64,000 bases of DNA, from the NCBI GenBank assembly GCA_004322135.1, contig SCSG01000028.1:35450-99449 (forward strand), given 5' to 3'. Positions 1 to 9,005 of this stretch are shown here, piece by piece. Made by a program: the position numbers and the translations under genes. Numbering within the stretch: position 1 is the stretch's first letter; each line of letters begins with the position of its first letter. This DNA is from Burkholderiaceae bacterium (GTDB lineage: Bacteria; Pseudomonadota; Gammaproteobacteria; Burkholderiales; Burkholderiaceae_B). A model generated the notes under the pieces. It had not been told where the DNA came from and did not search any database. It saw only the letters and a list, made by a program, of their open reading frames with translations.

Positions 1-226
1 ATTTTCCATCCCTGGGGCAGGGCCAGAAACAGCGAAGCCCGAAATTATTTTTCATGTGCCGATAGGCACCAAAGACATTATCACAAATGCCACGTCATCT
101 GGCGTCGTACCAGCGTTAGAATGACCAGCGGCAGCCGGCGCACGCAAAGCACGCACCGGCACAGGCCGCGACCTCTGCCTAGTTCGATACATGCCTTGAC
201 TCACTTCCCTTTACCCGGCTGATACT
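1..226. other. left-edge intergenic region
   Basis: No gene can be supported here. A minus-strand frame opens with an ATG at position 55 and stays open to the left edge, but only about 18 codons are visible and no good ribosome-binding site precedes it. It may be the start of a divergent gene or chance. Confidence 0.4.
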
Positions 227-1126
227 GTGGTTCTTGCACCCTCTACGTCCATCGACGCCTTTCTGGATGCCGTCTGGCTGGAAGACGGCCTGGCCGAAAA
301 TACACTGATGGCCTACCGGCGCGATCTGACTGCATTTGAACAATGGTTTCGCACCACGGCATCCAAGGCACTGGACGACGCGCAAGCCGCCGACGTTCAG
401 GATTGGCTTGCCGCGCAGTACGCCAACACCAAGGCTTCAACTGCCAACCGGCGTCTGGCGGCGTTAAAGCGCTACTACCTGTGGGCGCTGCGCCAGGGCC
501 GCGTGCACCGCGACCCGTGCCTCACGCTGCAGTCCGCCAAGCAGCCGGCGCGCTTTCCCAAGACATTATCTGAAAATCAGGTCGAGGCTTTGCTGCAAGC
601 ACCCAGCCAGGAATCCGTCCTGGGCCTGCGCGACCGCGCCATGCTGGAAACGCTTTACGCCACTGGCCTGCGCGTCTCCGAACTCGTGGGCCTGAATGTC
701 CTGGACGTCAATCTGAATGAAGGTGTCGTGCGTGTAAACACGGGCAAGGGTGGCAAAGACAGGCTGGTGCCTCTAGGAGCCGAAGCCGCCTACTGGATAG
801 ATTTATATCTGACGCAGTCGCGCGCCGCACTGCTGCGCGCCCGGCGCTGCGATGCGCTCTTCGTCACAGCGCGGGCTGCCTCCATGACTCGGCAATCCTT
901 CTGGTACATCATCAAAAAATACGCGGCACGCGCCGATATTCATACACCACTGTCGCCACACGTCCTGCGTCACGCGTTCGCCACCCACCTGCTCAACCAC
1001 GGCGCGGATCTGCGCGTCGTGCAAATGCTGCTCGGGCACGCCGACATATCGACCACACAAATCTACACACACGTCGCACGCGAGCGCCTTAAAATTCTGC
1101 ATGCGAAGCACCATCCCCGCGCCTGA
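227..1126 (+). CDS. xerD: tyrosine recombinase XerD
   Basis: Site-specific recombinase that, with XerC, resolves chromosome dimers at dif during division. The 299-residue protein has the N-terminal SAM-like core-binding domain (about residues 1-95) and the C-terminal catalytic domain. Catalytic residues are visible: Arg in TGLRVSE, Lys in GKGGKDR, His and Arg in SPHVLRHAFATHL, His in LLGHADIST, and the nucleophile Tyr in TTQIYTHV. The start is a GTG; the nearest upstream ATG (191) runs straight into a stop. Family length is about 300 residues. This is the core chromosomal enzyme, not a phage integrase. It reads in the same direction as ybaK, 20 bp downstream. Confidence 0.95.
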   Translation: MVLAPSTSIDAFLDAVWLEDGLAENTLMAYRRDLTAFEQWFRTTASKALDDAQAADVQDWLAAQYANTKASTANRRLAALKRYYLWALRQGRVHRDPCLTLQSAKQPARFPKTLSENQVEALLQAPSQESVLGLRDRAMLETLYATGLRVSELVGLNVLDVNLNEGVVRVNTGKGGKDRLVPLGAEAAYWIDLYLTQSRAALLRARRCDALFVTARAASMTRQSFWYIIKKYAARADIHTPLSPHVLRHAFATHLLNHGADLRVVQMLLGHADISTTQIYTHVARERLKILHAKHHPRA

Positions 1127-1146
1127 CGAACCTGCAACCAGTCCCC

Positions 1147-1641
1147 ATGCCAAAAGACAAGCACATCTCGGAAACACCGGCAACGCAGATGCTGCGGCAC
1201 CATCACATTGAGTTTGGCGAACACCCCTACGACTACGTGGAACATGGCGGGGCGCTTGAATCAGCGCGACAGCTTTGCCTGGACCCTCATCAGGTGGCCA
1301 AGACGCTGATCATGGAAGACGAGCACGGCCACCCACTGGTCATCCTGATGCACGGCGATTGCGAAGTCTCTACCAAAAATCTGGCACGGCAGGCCGGTGC
1401 CAAAAAAGTCAACCCGTGCACGCCGGAAGTCGCACAGAGAAATTCGGGCTATCAAGTGGGTGGGACGTCGCCGTTTGCCACCCGCAAGAAAATGCCGGTG
1501 TGGATAGAAGCCACGCTTCTGGACTACCCCATCATCTATCTGAACGGCGGACGGCGCGGCTACCTGATAAGCCTTGCCCCCACTGTCGTCACTACCCTGC
1601 TCCATGCCCAGCCAGTGCACGCGGCGCTGCCCAAGCATTGA
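1147..1641 (+). CDS. ybaK: Cys-tRNA(Pro) deacylase, YbaK/EbsC family
   Basis: Trans-editing enzyme of the YbaK/ProX superfamily that hydrolyses Cys-tRNA(Pro) in the cytosol, correcting misacylation by ProRS. The 164 residues match the usual family length. Family features seen are the segment around VAKTLIMEDEHGHPLV, the lysine in TKNLARQAGAKKV, and the glycine-rich stretch GYQVGGTSPFATRKKMPVW. The ATG lies 20 bp after the xerD stop, so the two may share a transcript. YbaK is distinguished from the full-length ProRS editing domain by length and by the GGTSPFATRK motif. Confidence 0.9.
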   Translation: MPKDKHISETPATQMLRHHHIEFGEHPYDYVEHGGALESARQLCLDPHQVAKTLIMEDEHGHPLVILMHGDCEVSTKNLARQAGAKKVNPCTPEVAQRNSGYQVGGTSPFATRKKMPVWIEATLLDYPIIYLNGGRRGYLISLAPTVVTTLLHAQPVHAALPKH

Positions 1642-1835
1642 TAGCCAAGCTACACAATACGGCCACTCCCCCCATTCGCTGCTCATTCCAGGTTCTGGCG
1701 TACCCGGCCGTCGATACCGACTTCGAAAAGCTACAAAGAATTCGGCACGGATGGATTTTTAACTCGTGCTGCAATGGAATGGTTCTGGAATTTATATGCG
1801 CCTGCACCCGGGCAATCGGAGGCAAGCGGTCCGGA

Positions 1836-2732
1836 TCACATGGGTGGGATACCGAACGTCTCCAGCCTGGCCCCCACCGAGCTTGCCCATATTTGTGCAA
1901 TGCTCTCTGCGGTCCAGCCCGTGTCGCTATAAGCCGTGCGGATTTCCGCCGGATGACTCCATAACGCCAGCTTGCCGCCACCCAGACCAATACACTGTCC
2001 CGTAATGCCCTGTGCCGCCTGCGACGCGAGAAAGACAAACAGCGGGGCGACATCTTCGGGCGGCCCCATTCCCATGCCCAGTCGAACCTCCGCGGGCAAT
2101 TCACGCCCTTCTTCCAGCAACGTCATATAGGGTTGCATGGCGGGTATGGTTGCAGCCATTCGCGTCAGCGCTGTGGGCAGAACTGCATTGACCGTGACGC
2201 CAAAGCGACTGCATTCAAGTGCCCAGGTGCGGGCAAACGCCGCAATGCCCGCCTTGGCCGCTGCGTAATTGGTCTGACCAAAATTGCCGCGCTGTCCGGC
2301 CAGCGACGACACCAGCAGCAAGCGACCACCCTCGCCCTGTTCACGAAATTTGCGCACCGCTGCACGGGCGCACGTGAATGTGCCGCGCAGATGAGTCTCG
2401 ACAACCAAATCGAAATCCTCATCAGACATATTCCACAGCACTTTGTCGCGCAGGATGCCAGCGTTGGTGCACATGATGTCCAGACGGCCGAACTGCGAAA
2501 CCGCCTTGTCCACGCAAAGCTGCGCCGCCTGCGACGAACCAATGGCGGCCGCCAGTGCAACGGCCCTGCCGTTCCCGGCCACGATGGTATCCACAACGGC
2601 CTGTGCAACATCGGCGTCAATATCGTTGACCACCACGGCCGCCCCGGCGCGAGCCAGCGCCGTGGAAATCGCCGCCCCCAGCCCCCTGCCTCCCCCCGTC
2701 ACCACCGCCACCTTCCCACTCAGCTTCAACAT
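1836..2732 (-). CDS. short-chain dehydrogenase/reductase (SDR)
   Basis: NAD(P)-dependent oxidoreductase of the classical SDR family, 298 residues. The Rossmann cofactor motif TGGGRGLG is at the N-terminus, the NAG-type motif appears as CTNAG, and the catalytic Ser/Tyr/Lys are in VSSLAG and TNYAAAK. The tail is longer than a typical 250-residue SDR and resembles SDR domains that act on 3-hydroxyacyl thioesters. A GGGGAAG ribosome-binding site precedes the ATG. It lies 47 bp downstream of a crotonase on the same strand, so the pair may hydrate and then oxidise an acyl-CoA. The substrate is not identifiable. Confidence 0.8.
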   Translation of the reverse strand: MLKLSGKVAVVTGGGRGLGAAISTALARAGAAVVVNDIDADVAQAVVDTIVAGNGRAVALAAAIGSSQAAQLCVDKAVSQFGRLDIMCTNAGILRDKVLWNMSDEDFDLVVETHLRGTFTCARAAVRKFREQGEGGRLLLVSSLAGQRGNFGQTNYAAAKAGIAAFARTWALECSRFGVTVNAVLPTALTRMAATIPAMQPYMTLLEEGRELPAEVRLGMGMGPPEDVAPLFVFLASQAAQGITGQCIGLGGGKLALWSHPAEIRTAYSDTGWTAESIAQIWASSVGARLETFGIPPM

Positions 2733-2779
2733 GGATCGCTACTTCCCCCTGGATTATTGCTTCTACACGGTTTGAATTA

Positions 2780-3622
2780 CTACTTCCCTTTATAAACGGC
2801 GGGCCGCCTTTCGATGAATGCCCTCGGGCCTTCTTTGGCATCGTCCGTAGCCATTACACGATCATAACTGGCCTGCTCCAATGCAAACGCTTCGGACAAC
2901 TGCAGCCCAACAGACTGCACGGCCGTCTTCTTGATTTCGGCAACGGCCACCGGCGCATTGGCCGCAATCTCGCAAGCCAGCTTGCGCGCCGCGGGCAGAA
3001 CGTCCGCCGACGGCACCACGTAATTCACGAGTCCCCATTGCAAAGCCTTGTCTGCATCGATCGCCGCCCCCGTCAGCAAAAGCTCCATAGCCTGGCAATG
3101 CGACAACTGCGCCGGCAGGCGCGCCAAGGAACCTGCGAAGGGAATCAGTCCACGACGCACCTCGGGCCACGCAAACCGCGCTTCACTTGAAGCTATACGA
3201 ATATCGGTCGCCAACAGCAGTTCAGCACCCGCTGCCACACACGTGCCGTTGATTGCCGCTATCACCGGTTTGAACAACGGAAACTCGCGCATGCGGGTGA
3301 CGGAAAACACCACGGGATCTTCCAGCAGCCGGTGATCCCATCTGGTTTGCGGGGCCCGATCCCCCGTCAGCAAGGGCAGGGTCAGGCCCAGATCGCCTCC
3401 GGAACAAAAGGCCTGTGTGCCAGCGCCGGTCACGATCAACACACGCATGCCATTGTCGGCCTGAAAATCCAGCAGCGCATCGGCGAAACGACATAGCATC
3501 TCGGGGCTTAGCGCATTGCGGGCGGCAGGCCGGTTGAATGTGATCTGCGCGATATGCTCCGCCTTCTCATACAGCAGAACAGCACCTCGGCCCTCCACAC
3601 GCTCATCCGCATTTGCAGTCAT
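2780..3622 (-). CDS. enoyl-CoA hydratase/isomerase family protein
   Basis: Crotonase-fold protein of 280 residues. The oxyanion-hole segment is around QAFCSGGDLGL. Both hydratase-type glutamates appear to be present, in AAGAELLLATD and AWPEVRRGL. The frame extends 79 codons further upstream, but the ATG at 3622 is preferred: AAGGGAAG sits just before it, and the family homology begins a few residues later. It is the first gene of a likely two-gene unit with the downstream SDR. A beta-oxidation-like role is inferred; the substrate is unknown. Confidence 0.8.
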   Translation of the reverse strand: MTANADERVEGRGAVLLYEKAEHIAQITFNRPAARNALSPEMLCRFADALLDFQADNGMRVLIVTGAGTQAFCSGGDLGLTLPLLTGDRAPQTRWDHRLLEDPVVFSVTRMREFPLFKPVIAAINGTCVAAGAELLLATDIRIASSEARFAWPEVRRGLIPFAGSLARLPAQLSHCQAMELLLTGAAIDADKALQWGLVNYVVPSADVLPAARKLACEIAANAPVAVAEIKKTAVQSVGLQLSEAFALEQASYDRVMATDDAKEGPRAFIERRPAVYKGK

Positions 3623-4033
3623 ACATCGCTTCCCTTGTCTTCGAGGCCCGGCGGAACACCGCGCCAAGGCAAATATTTTCGCCGAATTTTCCACGATATG
3701 GCCAAACGCATGCAATGGCTTGCGTCCCCACGGGTGACAGGCCAGGTTGAAGACCTGGCCAACCAACCCGGACTTGGATAACGCAGCCGGCCATGTGTAA
3801 CAGTCGTTGCTGCAGCACAACATTGCACCGCAACTCGACCACTTTGAATCCCCATGCACGATCCGCTCACACGGGCCGCGTTTAAGGCCAATTGACGGTG
3901 CGTTGCCGGAGCGCCGGACAACCCGGCCTGGTCAGCCCTTATATATAACCAAAAAGAATATATAAAGAATAAAAAAATGCTTGTTGGCTATTAACACCCG
4001 TTCTACAGTCCCTTATAACGACTATGTAAATGA
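3623..4033. other. intergenic region with divergent promoters
   Basis: This is a 411-bp gap between the divergent crotonase gene and the ABC operon. The right third is very AT-rich compared with its surroundings and holds an AAAGAATA direct repeat and a candidate promoter, listed separately. I see no coding potential in the rest. Confidence 0.6.
3953..4009 (+). promoter_or_regulatory. candidate promoter and operator of the ABC operon
   Basis: TTGTTG (3981-3986) and TACAGT (4004-4009) are separated by 17 bp and form a plausible sigma-70 promoter 25 bp before the first ATG. Just upstream, the octamer AAAGAATA occurs twice (3953-3960 and 3964-3971), 11 bp apart, about one helical turn. That is the spacing expected for a regulator bound to one face. 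Related sulfonate/taurine systems are controlled by LysR-type CysB or Cbl proteins; whether that applies here is inference. Confidence 0.4.
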
Positions 4034-4882
4034 ATGTATATGAAACTCGCTTTTAAGCATATAGAAAAAGACTTTTCGGGCCTTCAAGTCATTAAAGATT
4101 TTAGCCGGGACATTCAGGACGGCGAACTTGTCGCGTTGGTCGGACCCTCGGGTTGTGGCAAATCAACGCTGCTGCACATCGCTGCGGGCCTGGAAAAACC
4201 CAGCAAGGGGCAGTTCCTGGTCGACGGCGTACCCGGCCTGGGTCCCGACCCCGAACGTACGCTCATGTTCCAGGAAAATGCGCTTTATCCGTGGCTCACG
4301 CTTGCGCAAAACGTGGCTCTGGCACTGGAATTTCAAAAAATCAACAAACGGACAGCCCTGCGCGAAGCGCACGCATGGCTTGAAAAGGTCAATCTGAAAG
4401 GTTTTGAGGACTACTACCCGCACCAGGTCTCCGGCGGCATGCGCCAGCGCGCGGCGCTGGCCAGGGCCTTCGTTGCCCACCCCAAAACCCTCCTGCTGGA
4501 CGAGCCCTTCGGTGCCCTTGACGCGCTGACGCGCATGACGCTGCAAGATGCGCTGCGCACGTTGATTCGCGAAGCCGGACCCACCGTGCTGCTGGTTACC
4601 CACGATGTGGACGAGGCCCTCTTTCTGGCCGATCGCATCCTGGTATTCAGTGCGCGCCCAGCTTCCGTGCTGAAAGAGTTCAACCTGGCACGCAGCGAAA
4701 AAACGCATGACCTGTCCGAATTTGCCGGCATGCGCAGCGAAATCCTGTCGCTGCTTGGCATCCACACCCGAAACGACGAGGCCGCACAAAATGCCGAGCC
4801 GCCGTCGAACGATCCATCCGCTCCAAGTGACGCTTCAGCGTCAAAAGACGAAACCCGCATATTAGAGGAATTAGCAGCATGA
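4034..4882 (+). CDS. ABC transporter ATP-binding protein, NitT/TauT family
   Basis: Cytoplasmic ATPase subunit of an uptake transporter of the nitrate/sulfonate/taurine class, 282 residues. Walker A is GPSGCGKST, the signature is VSGGMRQR, Walker B is LLLDEPFGALD, and the switch histidine is in LVTHDVDEA. A hydrophilic Ala/Ser/Pro-rich tail of about 35 residues follows the domain. A second in-frame ATG lies six bases into the gene (4040) and could be the true start; neither has a strong ribosome-binding site. Its last codons overlap the next gene (ATGA), indicating translational coupling. The substrate cannot be read from this subunit. Confidence 0.88.
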   Translation: MYMKLAFKHIEKDFSGLQVIKDFSRDIQDGELVALVGPSGCGKSTLLHIAAGLEKPSKGQFLVDGVPGLGPDPERTLMFQENALYPWLTLAQNVALALEFQKINKRTALREAHAWLEKVNLKGFEDYYPHQVSGGMRQRAALARAFVAHPKTLLLDEPFGALDALTRMTLQDALRTLIREAGPTVLLVTHDVDEALFLADRILVFSARPASVLKEFNLARSEKTHDLSEFAGMRSEILSLLGIHTRNDEAAQNAEPPSNDPSAPSDASASKDETRILEELAA

Positions 4883-5883
4883 AGTTATCCCGCTTATTGG
4901 TCCCGCTTGCACTTGCCGCCGCGTCGTTCGCGATGGCAACCCAGGCCAGTGCCGCCGACAAGTTCCGCATCGGCTACCTGCGCGTCATGGACGACGCCCA
5001 GGCCATCACGGCATATGAAGGCGGCCTGTACAAGAACCATGGACTGGATGTCCAACTGGTTGAATTCCAGTCGGGTACCGACCTCATCAAGGCCATTGTC
5101 GGCGGTCAGCTCGACACAGGAGTTCTGGGTTTCACCAACGCGGTATCGTGGGCATCCAAGGGCGCCGACCTGAAGGTCGTGGGCGGCGCACAACGCGGCT
5201 ATCATGCACTGGTTGTCCGGGACGACTCGGGCATTAATAAAGTATCCGACCTCAAAGGCCATACTTTGGCCTCTCAAAAAGAGGGCAGTACTGCAGACGT
5301 CGTATTAAAAGGCGTGGTGCTTAAAGACGCGGGCCTTGCGCCAACCGACCTCACCATTCTGGGCGTAAGCCCGCAAGTTGCCGTGCAGTCGCTCGTAGGC
5401 AAACGCGTTGACGCGGCGTTCCTGTTCGAGCCTCAGGCAACCATCGCCAAACTGGTCGCACCCACAAAGCAGATATACGAAATTGGCGAAGTGTGGCCCT
5501 TCCCCTGCATGGTGGTCATCACGTCGGGAAAAACCCTCCAGAATCGCAAGGCCGATGTCTGGAAGTCGCTGGATGCACAACGCGACGCGATAGCCATGCT
5601 GCAAAACAAACCCGAGGAAGCGGCCAAGCTCATTGCACCTTATTTCATCGCGAACCCGACACTCAAAACACTGCAGCACGGCGACGTGCCGCGCGACCAG
5701 GTCATTCTCACAGCCATAAAAAGCCAGACGTTCAGCGCCGAGCTCACCGCCAAGGACCAGTCCCGCATGCAGGAAATCGCCAACATCATGCAGGCCAGCG
5801 GCTCGCTCAAGACCCGCGACGGTTCGCACTTCAATGTGCAGCAGATCGTGGACCTCGACTGGCAGAACGCACGCAAGCTGTAA
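4879..5883 (+). CDS. ABC transporter substrate-binding protein, NitT/TauT/SsuA type
   Basis: Periplasmic binding protein of the NMT1/THI5-like fold, 334 residues. A Sec signal peptide occupies about residues 1-25 and ends with ATQASAA. The mature start FRIGYLRVMDDAQ and the segment QSGTDLIKAIVGGQLDTGV are typical of SsuA/TauA proteins, which bind sulfonates, nitrate, pyrimidines or aromatic acids. The ATG overlaps the stop of the ATPase gene and is preceded by GAGG. It is encoded between the ATPase and the permease. Confidence 0.88.
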   Translation: MKLSRLLVPLALAAASFAMATQASAADKFRIGYLRVMDDAQAITAYEGGLYKNHGLDVQLVEFQSGTDLIKAIVGGQLDTGVLGFTNAVSWASKGADLKVVGGAQRGYHALVVRDDSGINKVSDLKGHTLASQKEGSTADVVLKGVVLKDAGLAPTDLTILGVSPQVAVQSLVGKRVDAAFLFEPQATIAKLVAPTKQIYEIGEVWPFPCMVVITSGKTLQNRKADVWKSLDAQRDAIAMLQNKPEEAAKLIAPYFIANPTLKTLQHGDVPRDQVILTAIKSQTFSAELTAKDQSRMQEIANIMQASGSLKTRDGSHFNVQQIVDLDWQNARKL

Positions 5884-6006
5884 AATCTACATGCATCCGG
5901 CCTCGCGGCCGGGGGCATGAACCCACATTGGCCACACCGCAAACGCGTCACGCCAATCCTTCAGGATGGTCGGTTTTACCGGCCATCCTGCATTTTGAAA
6001 GCCTTC

Positions 6007-6780
6007 ATGAGCACTCAGACCCGACTCACCGGATACCGAAAAAAAATCGCCATGTCCATGGCGGTCATTTTCATTCTTCTTCTTTGGCAGATTGCCGCCT
6101 GGTCGCTGCCCGACTTCCTTATGCCTGGAGTGCCCACAGTCATGGTGCGCCTGTGGCACGACATACAGACCGTGGCCTTTCGCAACTCGCTGTGGGGAAG
6201 CCTCACACGCCTTGGCACAGGCTACGCCGCCGCCCTCGTCTTCGGGGTTGGCTTTGGCCTCGCAGGTGGCATTCTTTTCTTCTTTCGCGAGGTGCTCAAA
6301 TCCGCCATCATCATTCTGCAGTCGATTCCTTCCATTGCATGGGTACCACTGTTCCTGATCGTCATGGGATTTGGCAACCTTCCCATCATTGTCGTCGTCG
6401 CGCTGGCTGCCTTCTTTCCCGCCGCCCTGTCCGTCATGAACGCGACTGAAAGCGTACTCAAGGTGCACGTCGCTGCCGCCAAAGTCATGGGAGCCAGCAG
6501 CTGGGACATGCTTCGACGCATCTATCTGCCAGCCGTCATGCCCGAGCTCATCACCGGGGCGCAACTTGCTTTCGGCAACGCCTGGCGCGCGCTGATTTCG
6601 GCTGAAATGCTCATCGGCTTCGGCCAGGGCCTGGGCCGCACTCTGGCCTACGCGGGTGAAACCGCCGACATGATCGGAGTCATGTCCAACATTCTTACCA
6701 TAGCCATCCTGGCTACGCTCATCGACCAGGCTATTCTGGAGAACCTGAAACGCCACGTTCTTCGCTACCAGTATGTCTAA
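6007..6780 (+). CDS. ABC transporter permease, NitT/TauT family
   Basis: Inner-membrane permease of 257 residues with about six transmembrane helices (first: SMAVIFILLLWQIAAW). The coupling loop is visible as AAKVMGASSWDMLRRIYLPAVMPELITG, read here as an EAA-like motif for contact with the ATPase. The frame is open 30 codons further upstream, but the ATG at 6007 is preferred because the earlier residues are atypical and hydrophilic. It lies 123 bp after the binding-protein gene and completes the transporter. Confidence 0.85.
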   Translation: MSTQTRLTGYRKKIAMSMAVIFILLLWQIAAWSLPDFLMPGVPTVMVRLWHDIQTVAFRNSLWGSLTRLGTGYAAALVFGVGFGLAGGILFFFREVLKSAIIILQSIPSIAWVPLFLIVMGFGNLPIIVVVALAAFFPAALSVMNATESVLKVHVAAAKVMGASSWDMLRRIYLPAVMPELITGAQLAFGNAWRALISAEMLIGFGQGLGRTLAYAGETADMIGVMSNILTIAILATLIDQAILENLKRHVLRYQYV

Positions 6781-6782
6781 CC

Positions 6783-7625
6783 ATGAAGACATCCCGCAAA
6801 CACAGGCATTCCGCCGCAGCATATCTGCTCGCACTTCTGGCCACCACCACATACGGCCTCAGCCTGGGTGTGCTGCCGGCGTGCGCCGCGCCAGCCGACG
6901 CTGGCAAGGCCTTGACTATTGCCATGCATTACGTGGTCCCGCCATTCGTGGACGGCTCCAAGGTCCGCACGCCCGAGGCGATCGACACGGCCTTGGCCAA
7001 GCAGCTGGCGGACAAGCTGCATACGACATTCCAGGCCATACCCTTGGCCAACACAAATGCGGATACTGACGCGCCCCAATCCCACGGCCCGGCCGACGTC
7101 GCCCTGACGACACTTACAGGCAACCAGGTCGTACCCGCGTCGTCACAGGTCATTGCCACTGGCTATGCGTCGCGACCCATGGCCATCATGCGCAGCGACA
7201 CGAACATCAAATCATGGAGCCAATTGAAAGGTCGCATCGTCTGCATGGCGGAAGGTGGACGGTACGTCGGCACCATGGCGCAGCAATATGGCGCAATCGA
7301 AAAAATCCTCCGTGCACCCGCCGATTCCCTGCTGACGCTGCGCACGGGCGGCTGCGACGCCGCAGTGCATGACGACGTCATGCTTGACGAGTTGCTGAAG
7401 CTGCCTGAATGGAAAAAATATTCGGCAACCCTTACCACACCCATTACGGCCAAGGCGCCCCTGGTCTTTACGGTGCCCACCGGCAGCGCCCAGGTCGTTA
7501 CTGCAGTCAAGGATTTGACCCGCGAATGGCACGCAAAGAATTATCTGACTGCGCTTAACAAAAAACGCGTGCGCGATATCGCCTTTGAAGTGTATCTGGA
7601 CCAAGCCGTACCCGACTGCCATTAA
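6783..7625 (+). CDS. periplasmic solute-binding protein, family 3-like
   Basis: A 280-residue exported protein starting two bases after the permease stop, so almost certainly in the same operon. A signal peptide (residues 1 to about 38, ending ACAAPA) is followed by a type-2 periplasmic binding fold. TIAMHYVVPPFVDGS and the segment KSWSQLKGRIVCMAEGG resemble family 3 (amino-acid type) binding proteins and the relatives found beside methanol or quinoprotein dehydrogenases. It is not homologous in any obvious way to the operon's other binding protein. Two internal cysteines (CMAE, GGCDAA) could form a disulfide. Ligand unknown. Confidence 0.7.
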   Translation: MKTSRKHRHSAAAYLLALLATTTYGLSLGVLPACAAPADAGKALTIAMHYVVPPFVDGSKVRTPEAIDTALAKQLADKLHTTFQAIPLANTNADTDAPQSHGPADVALTTLTGNQVVPASSQVIATGYASRPMAIMRSDTNIKSWSQLKGRIVCMAEGGRYVGTMAQQYGAIEKILRAPADSLLTLRTGGCDAAVHDDVMLDELLKLPEWKKYSATLTTPITAKAPLVFTVPTGSAQVVTAVKDLTREWHAKNYLTALNKKRVRDIAFEVYLDQAVPDCH

Positions 7626-7743
7626 ACGTTCAGTCACCACTTGACGGGCTGCGAAGAGTATTATCCGTCATGCAACACGTAGTTTTTGTTTTCGGCAATA
7701 TATGATTTTCCCGCTTCGGTTTACGTGGATACAGGAGTCTGAA

Positions 7744-8196
7744 ATGAAAACAATCGTATCGCAAAGCAGTCTTGTGGCTATCGCGGCTGCAGCCTGGCTT
7801 GGCCTGGCTTCGGTGGCCCTGGCTGCCCCCATGTCGTTCAGCGTGCCGCTGGCCGGAGCCCAAGAGGTACCTGCGGTGCAAACGGCTGGAAGCAGCACGG
7901 CAAACCTGACCTATGACGCGTCCACCAAAGACATGACGTGGTCAATTTCGTACAAAGACCTCTCGGGGCCAGTCACGATGGCCCATTTCCATGGCCCCGC
8001 CGCCGCAGGATCGAACGCCGGTGTCCAGATCTGGCTAAGCAAGCGCGGCAACGAGCCTGTTCCCAACCCGATCACAGGCCATGCCACGCTGACTGACGCC
8101 CAGGCAACGCAACTTGCGGCGGGACAATGGTATGTCAACATCCATACCAAAAACCATCCCGGCGGCGAAGTCCGCGGGCAGGTCAAGCTACCGTAG
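7744..8196 (+). CDS. exported CHRD domain protein
   Basis: A 150-residue secreted protein. A Sec signal peptide (MKTIVSQSS to about VALAAP) precedes one CHRD (chordin-like) domain. The domain shows the usual features: LAGAQEVPAV, MAHFHGPA, and the C-terminal NIHTKNHPGGEVRGQV. Bacterial CHRD proteins are exported beta-sandwich proteins of unknown function. The ATG at 7744 is chosen because AGGAG lies seven bases upstream and the signal peptide begins there; the frame opens 14 codons earlier. It is convergent with the cytochrome b gene. Confidence 0.87.
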   Translation: MKTIVSQSSLVAIAAAAWLGLASVALAAPMSFSVPLAGAQEVPAVQTAGSSTANLTYDASTKDMTWSISYKDLSGPVTMAHFHGPAAAGSNAGVQIWLSKRGNEPVPNPITGHATLTDAQATQLAAGQWYVNIHTKNHPGGEVRGQVKLP

Positions 8197-8241
8197 CGCG
8201 GGGCCAGCGCACGCGCAAAATACTGGCGCATCAGACCGAAG

Positions 8242-8985
8242 CTAAATAAGGCTGGCAAACAGCGCCGCAGCCACCACGCTGGCACCAAGCACCAGAAAAG
8301 CCAATGCGGCCCGTGCCATGCGGGGCGCAGGCTGATCTGCTGGCAAAGGTTTTACACCCGTGATCATTGGGCGTAAAAGATTGTGCCCTTTCACGACAGC
8401 ATAAGTAAAAATTGCTGCCAGATGTAGCCCAACAGCCACCAGAAGGGCATCCCACAAATAGACATGCATGTCGGTGACCAGATTGGCAAGCCATACGGGC
8501 ATTATCTGCGTAAGCGGACCCTCGTCGGCCACATCATTATTCATGACAATGCCGCTGATCGTCTGCGCCAGCAAAAGCACCAGCAGCAGCACCACCACCC
8601 AGCCGCCAGCGGGGTTGTGTCCGCACTGCGTATCGGGCTCCCGGCGAAACAGATGTGCCAGGTGGGAAAAGGCTGCCCTCGGCGAGGCCAGGAAGCGACC
8701 GAAACGTGCCGTGTCGCTGCCCACCACACCCCACCCCAGGCGAAACAGCAACAACGCCAGCAATGCATCCCCGCACAGCGCGTGCAGATCCATCCAGTTG
8801 GCGCGCCACGAGATGTAAGCGGCCACAACCAGCACAACCATCAACCAGTGAAACGCCCGTGTAGAAAAATCCCACACACGTACTGCCCGCCACGGTCGAT
8901 CCACGCCGAAAGCAGGCGAGCCTGAACGGCCATCATCGCCGCGATGTTGGCCAGAAGGATAGGGCTGGCGATTTTGTGACGACAT
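8242..8985 (-). CDS. cytochrome b561/b6 domain protein
   Basis: Membrane di-haem cytochrome b of 247 residues, related to cytochrome b561 and hydrogenase-type b subunits. It should shuttle electrons between the quinone pool and a periplasmic partner. Four main helices carry histidines placed as haem ligands: FHWLM, DLHALCGDALL, DMHVYLWDALL and GLHLAAIF. A fifth helix lies at the C-terminus. A GGAAG site precedes the ATG. The gene stands alone, with no visible c-type partner beside it. Its leader holds a perfect hairpin. Confidence 0.82.
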   Translation of the reverse strand: MSSQNRQPYPSGQHRGDDGRSGSPAFGVDRPWRAVRVWDFSTRAFHWLMVVLVVAAYISWRANWMDLHALCGDALLALLLFRLGWGVVGSDTARFGRFLASPRAAFSHLAHLFRREPDTQCGHNPAGGWVVVLLLVLLLAQTISGIVMNNDVADEGPLTQIMPVWLANLVTDMHVYLWDALLVAVGLHLAAIFTYAVVKGHNLLRPMITGVKPLPADQPAPRMARAALAFLVLGASVVAAALFASLI

Positions 8986-9005
8986 TCAAAACGCTTCCGT
9001 TCTGT

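Noticed and set aside
227..1126. Tyrosine recombinase as integrase of a mobile element
   Set aside because: Length, motifs and the ybaK neighbour fit the core XerD protein. No attachment repeats or phage genes are nearby.
1275..1964. Long open frame across ybaK and the following gap
   Set aside because: Most of it is a shadow of ybaK in another frame, with no recognisable protein features in the part beyond.
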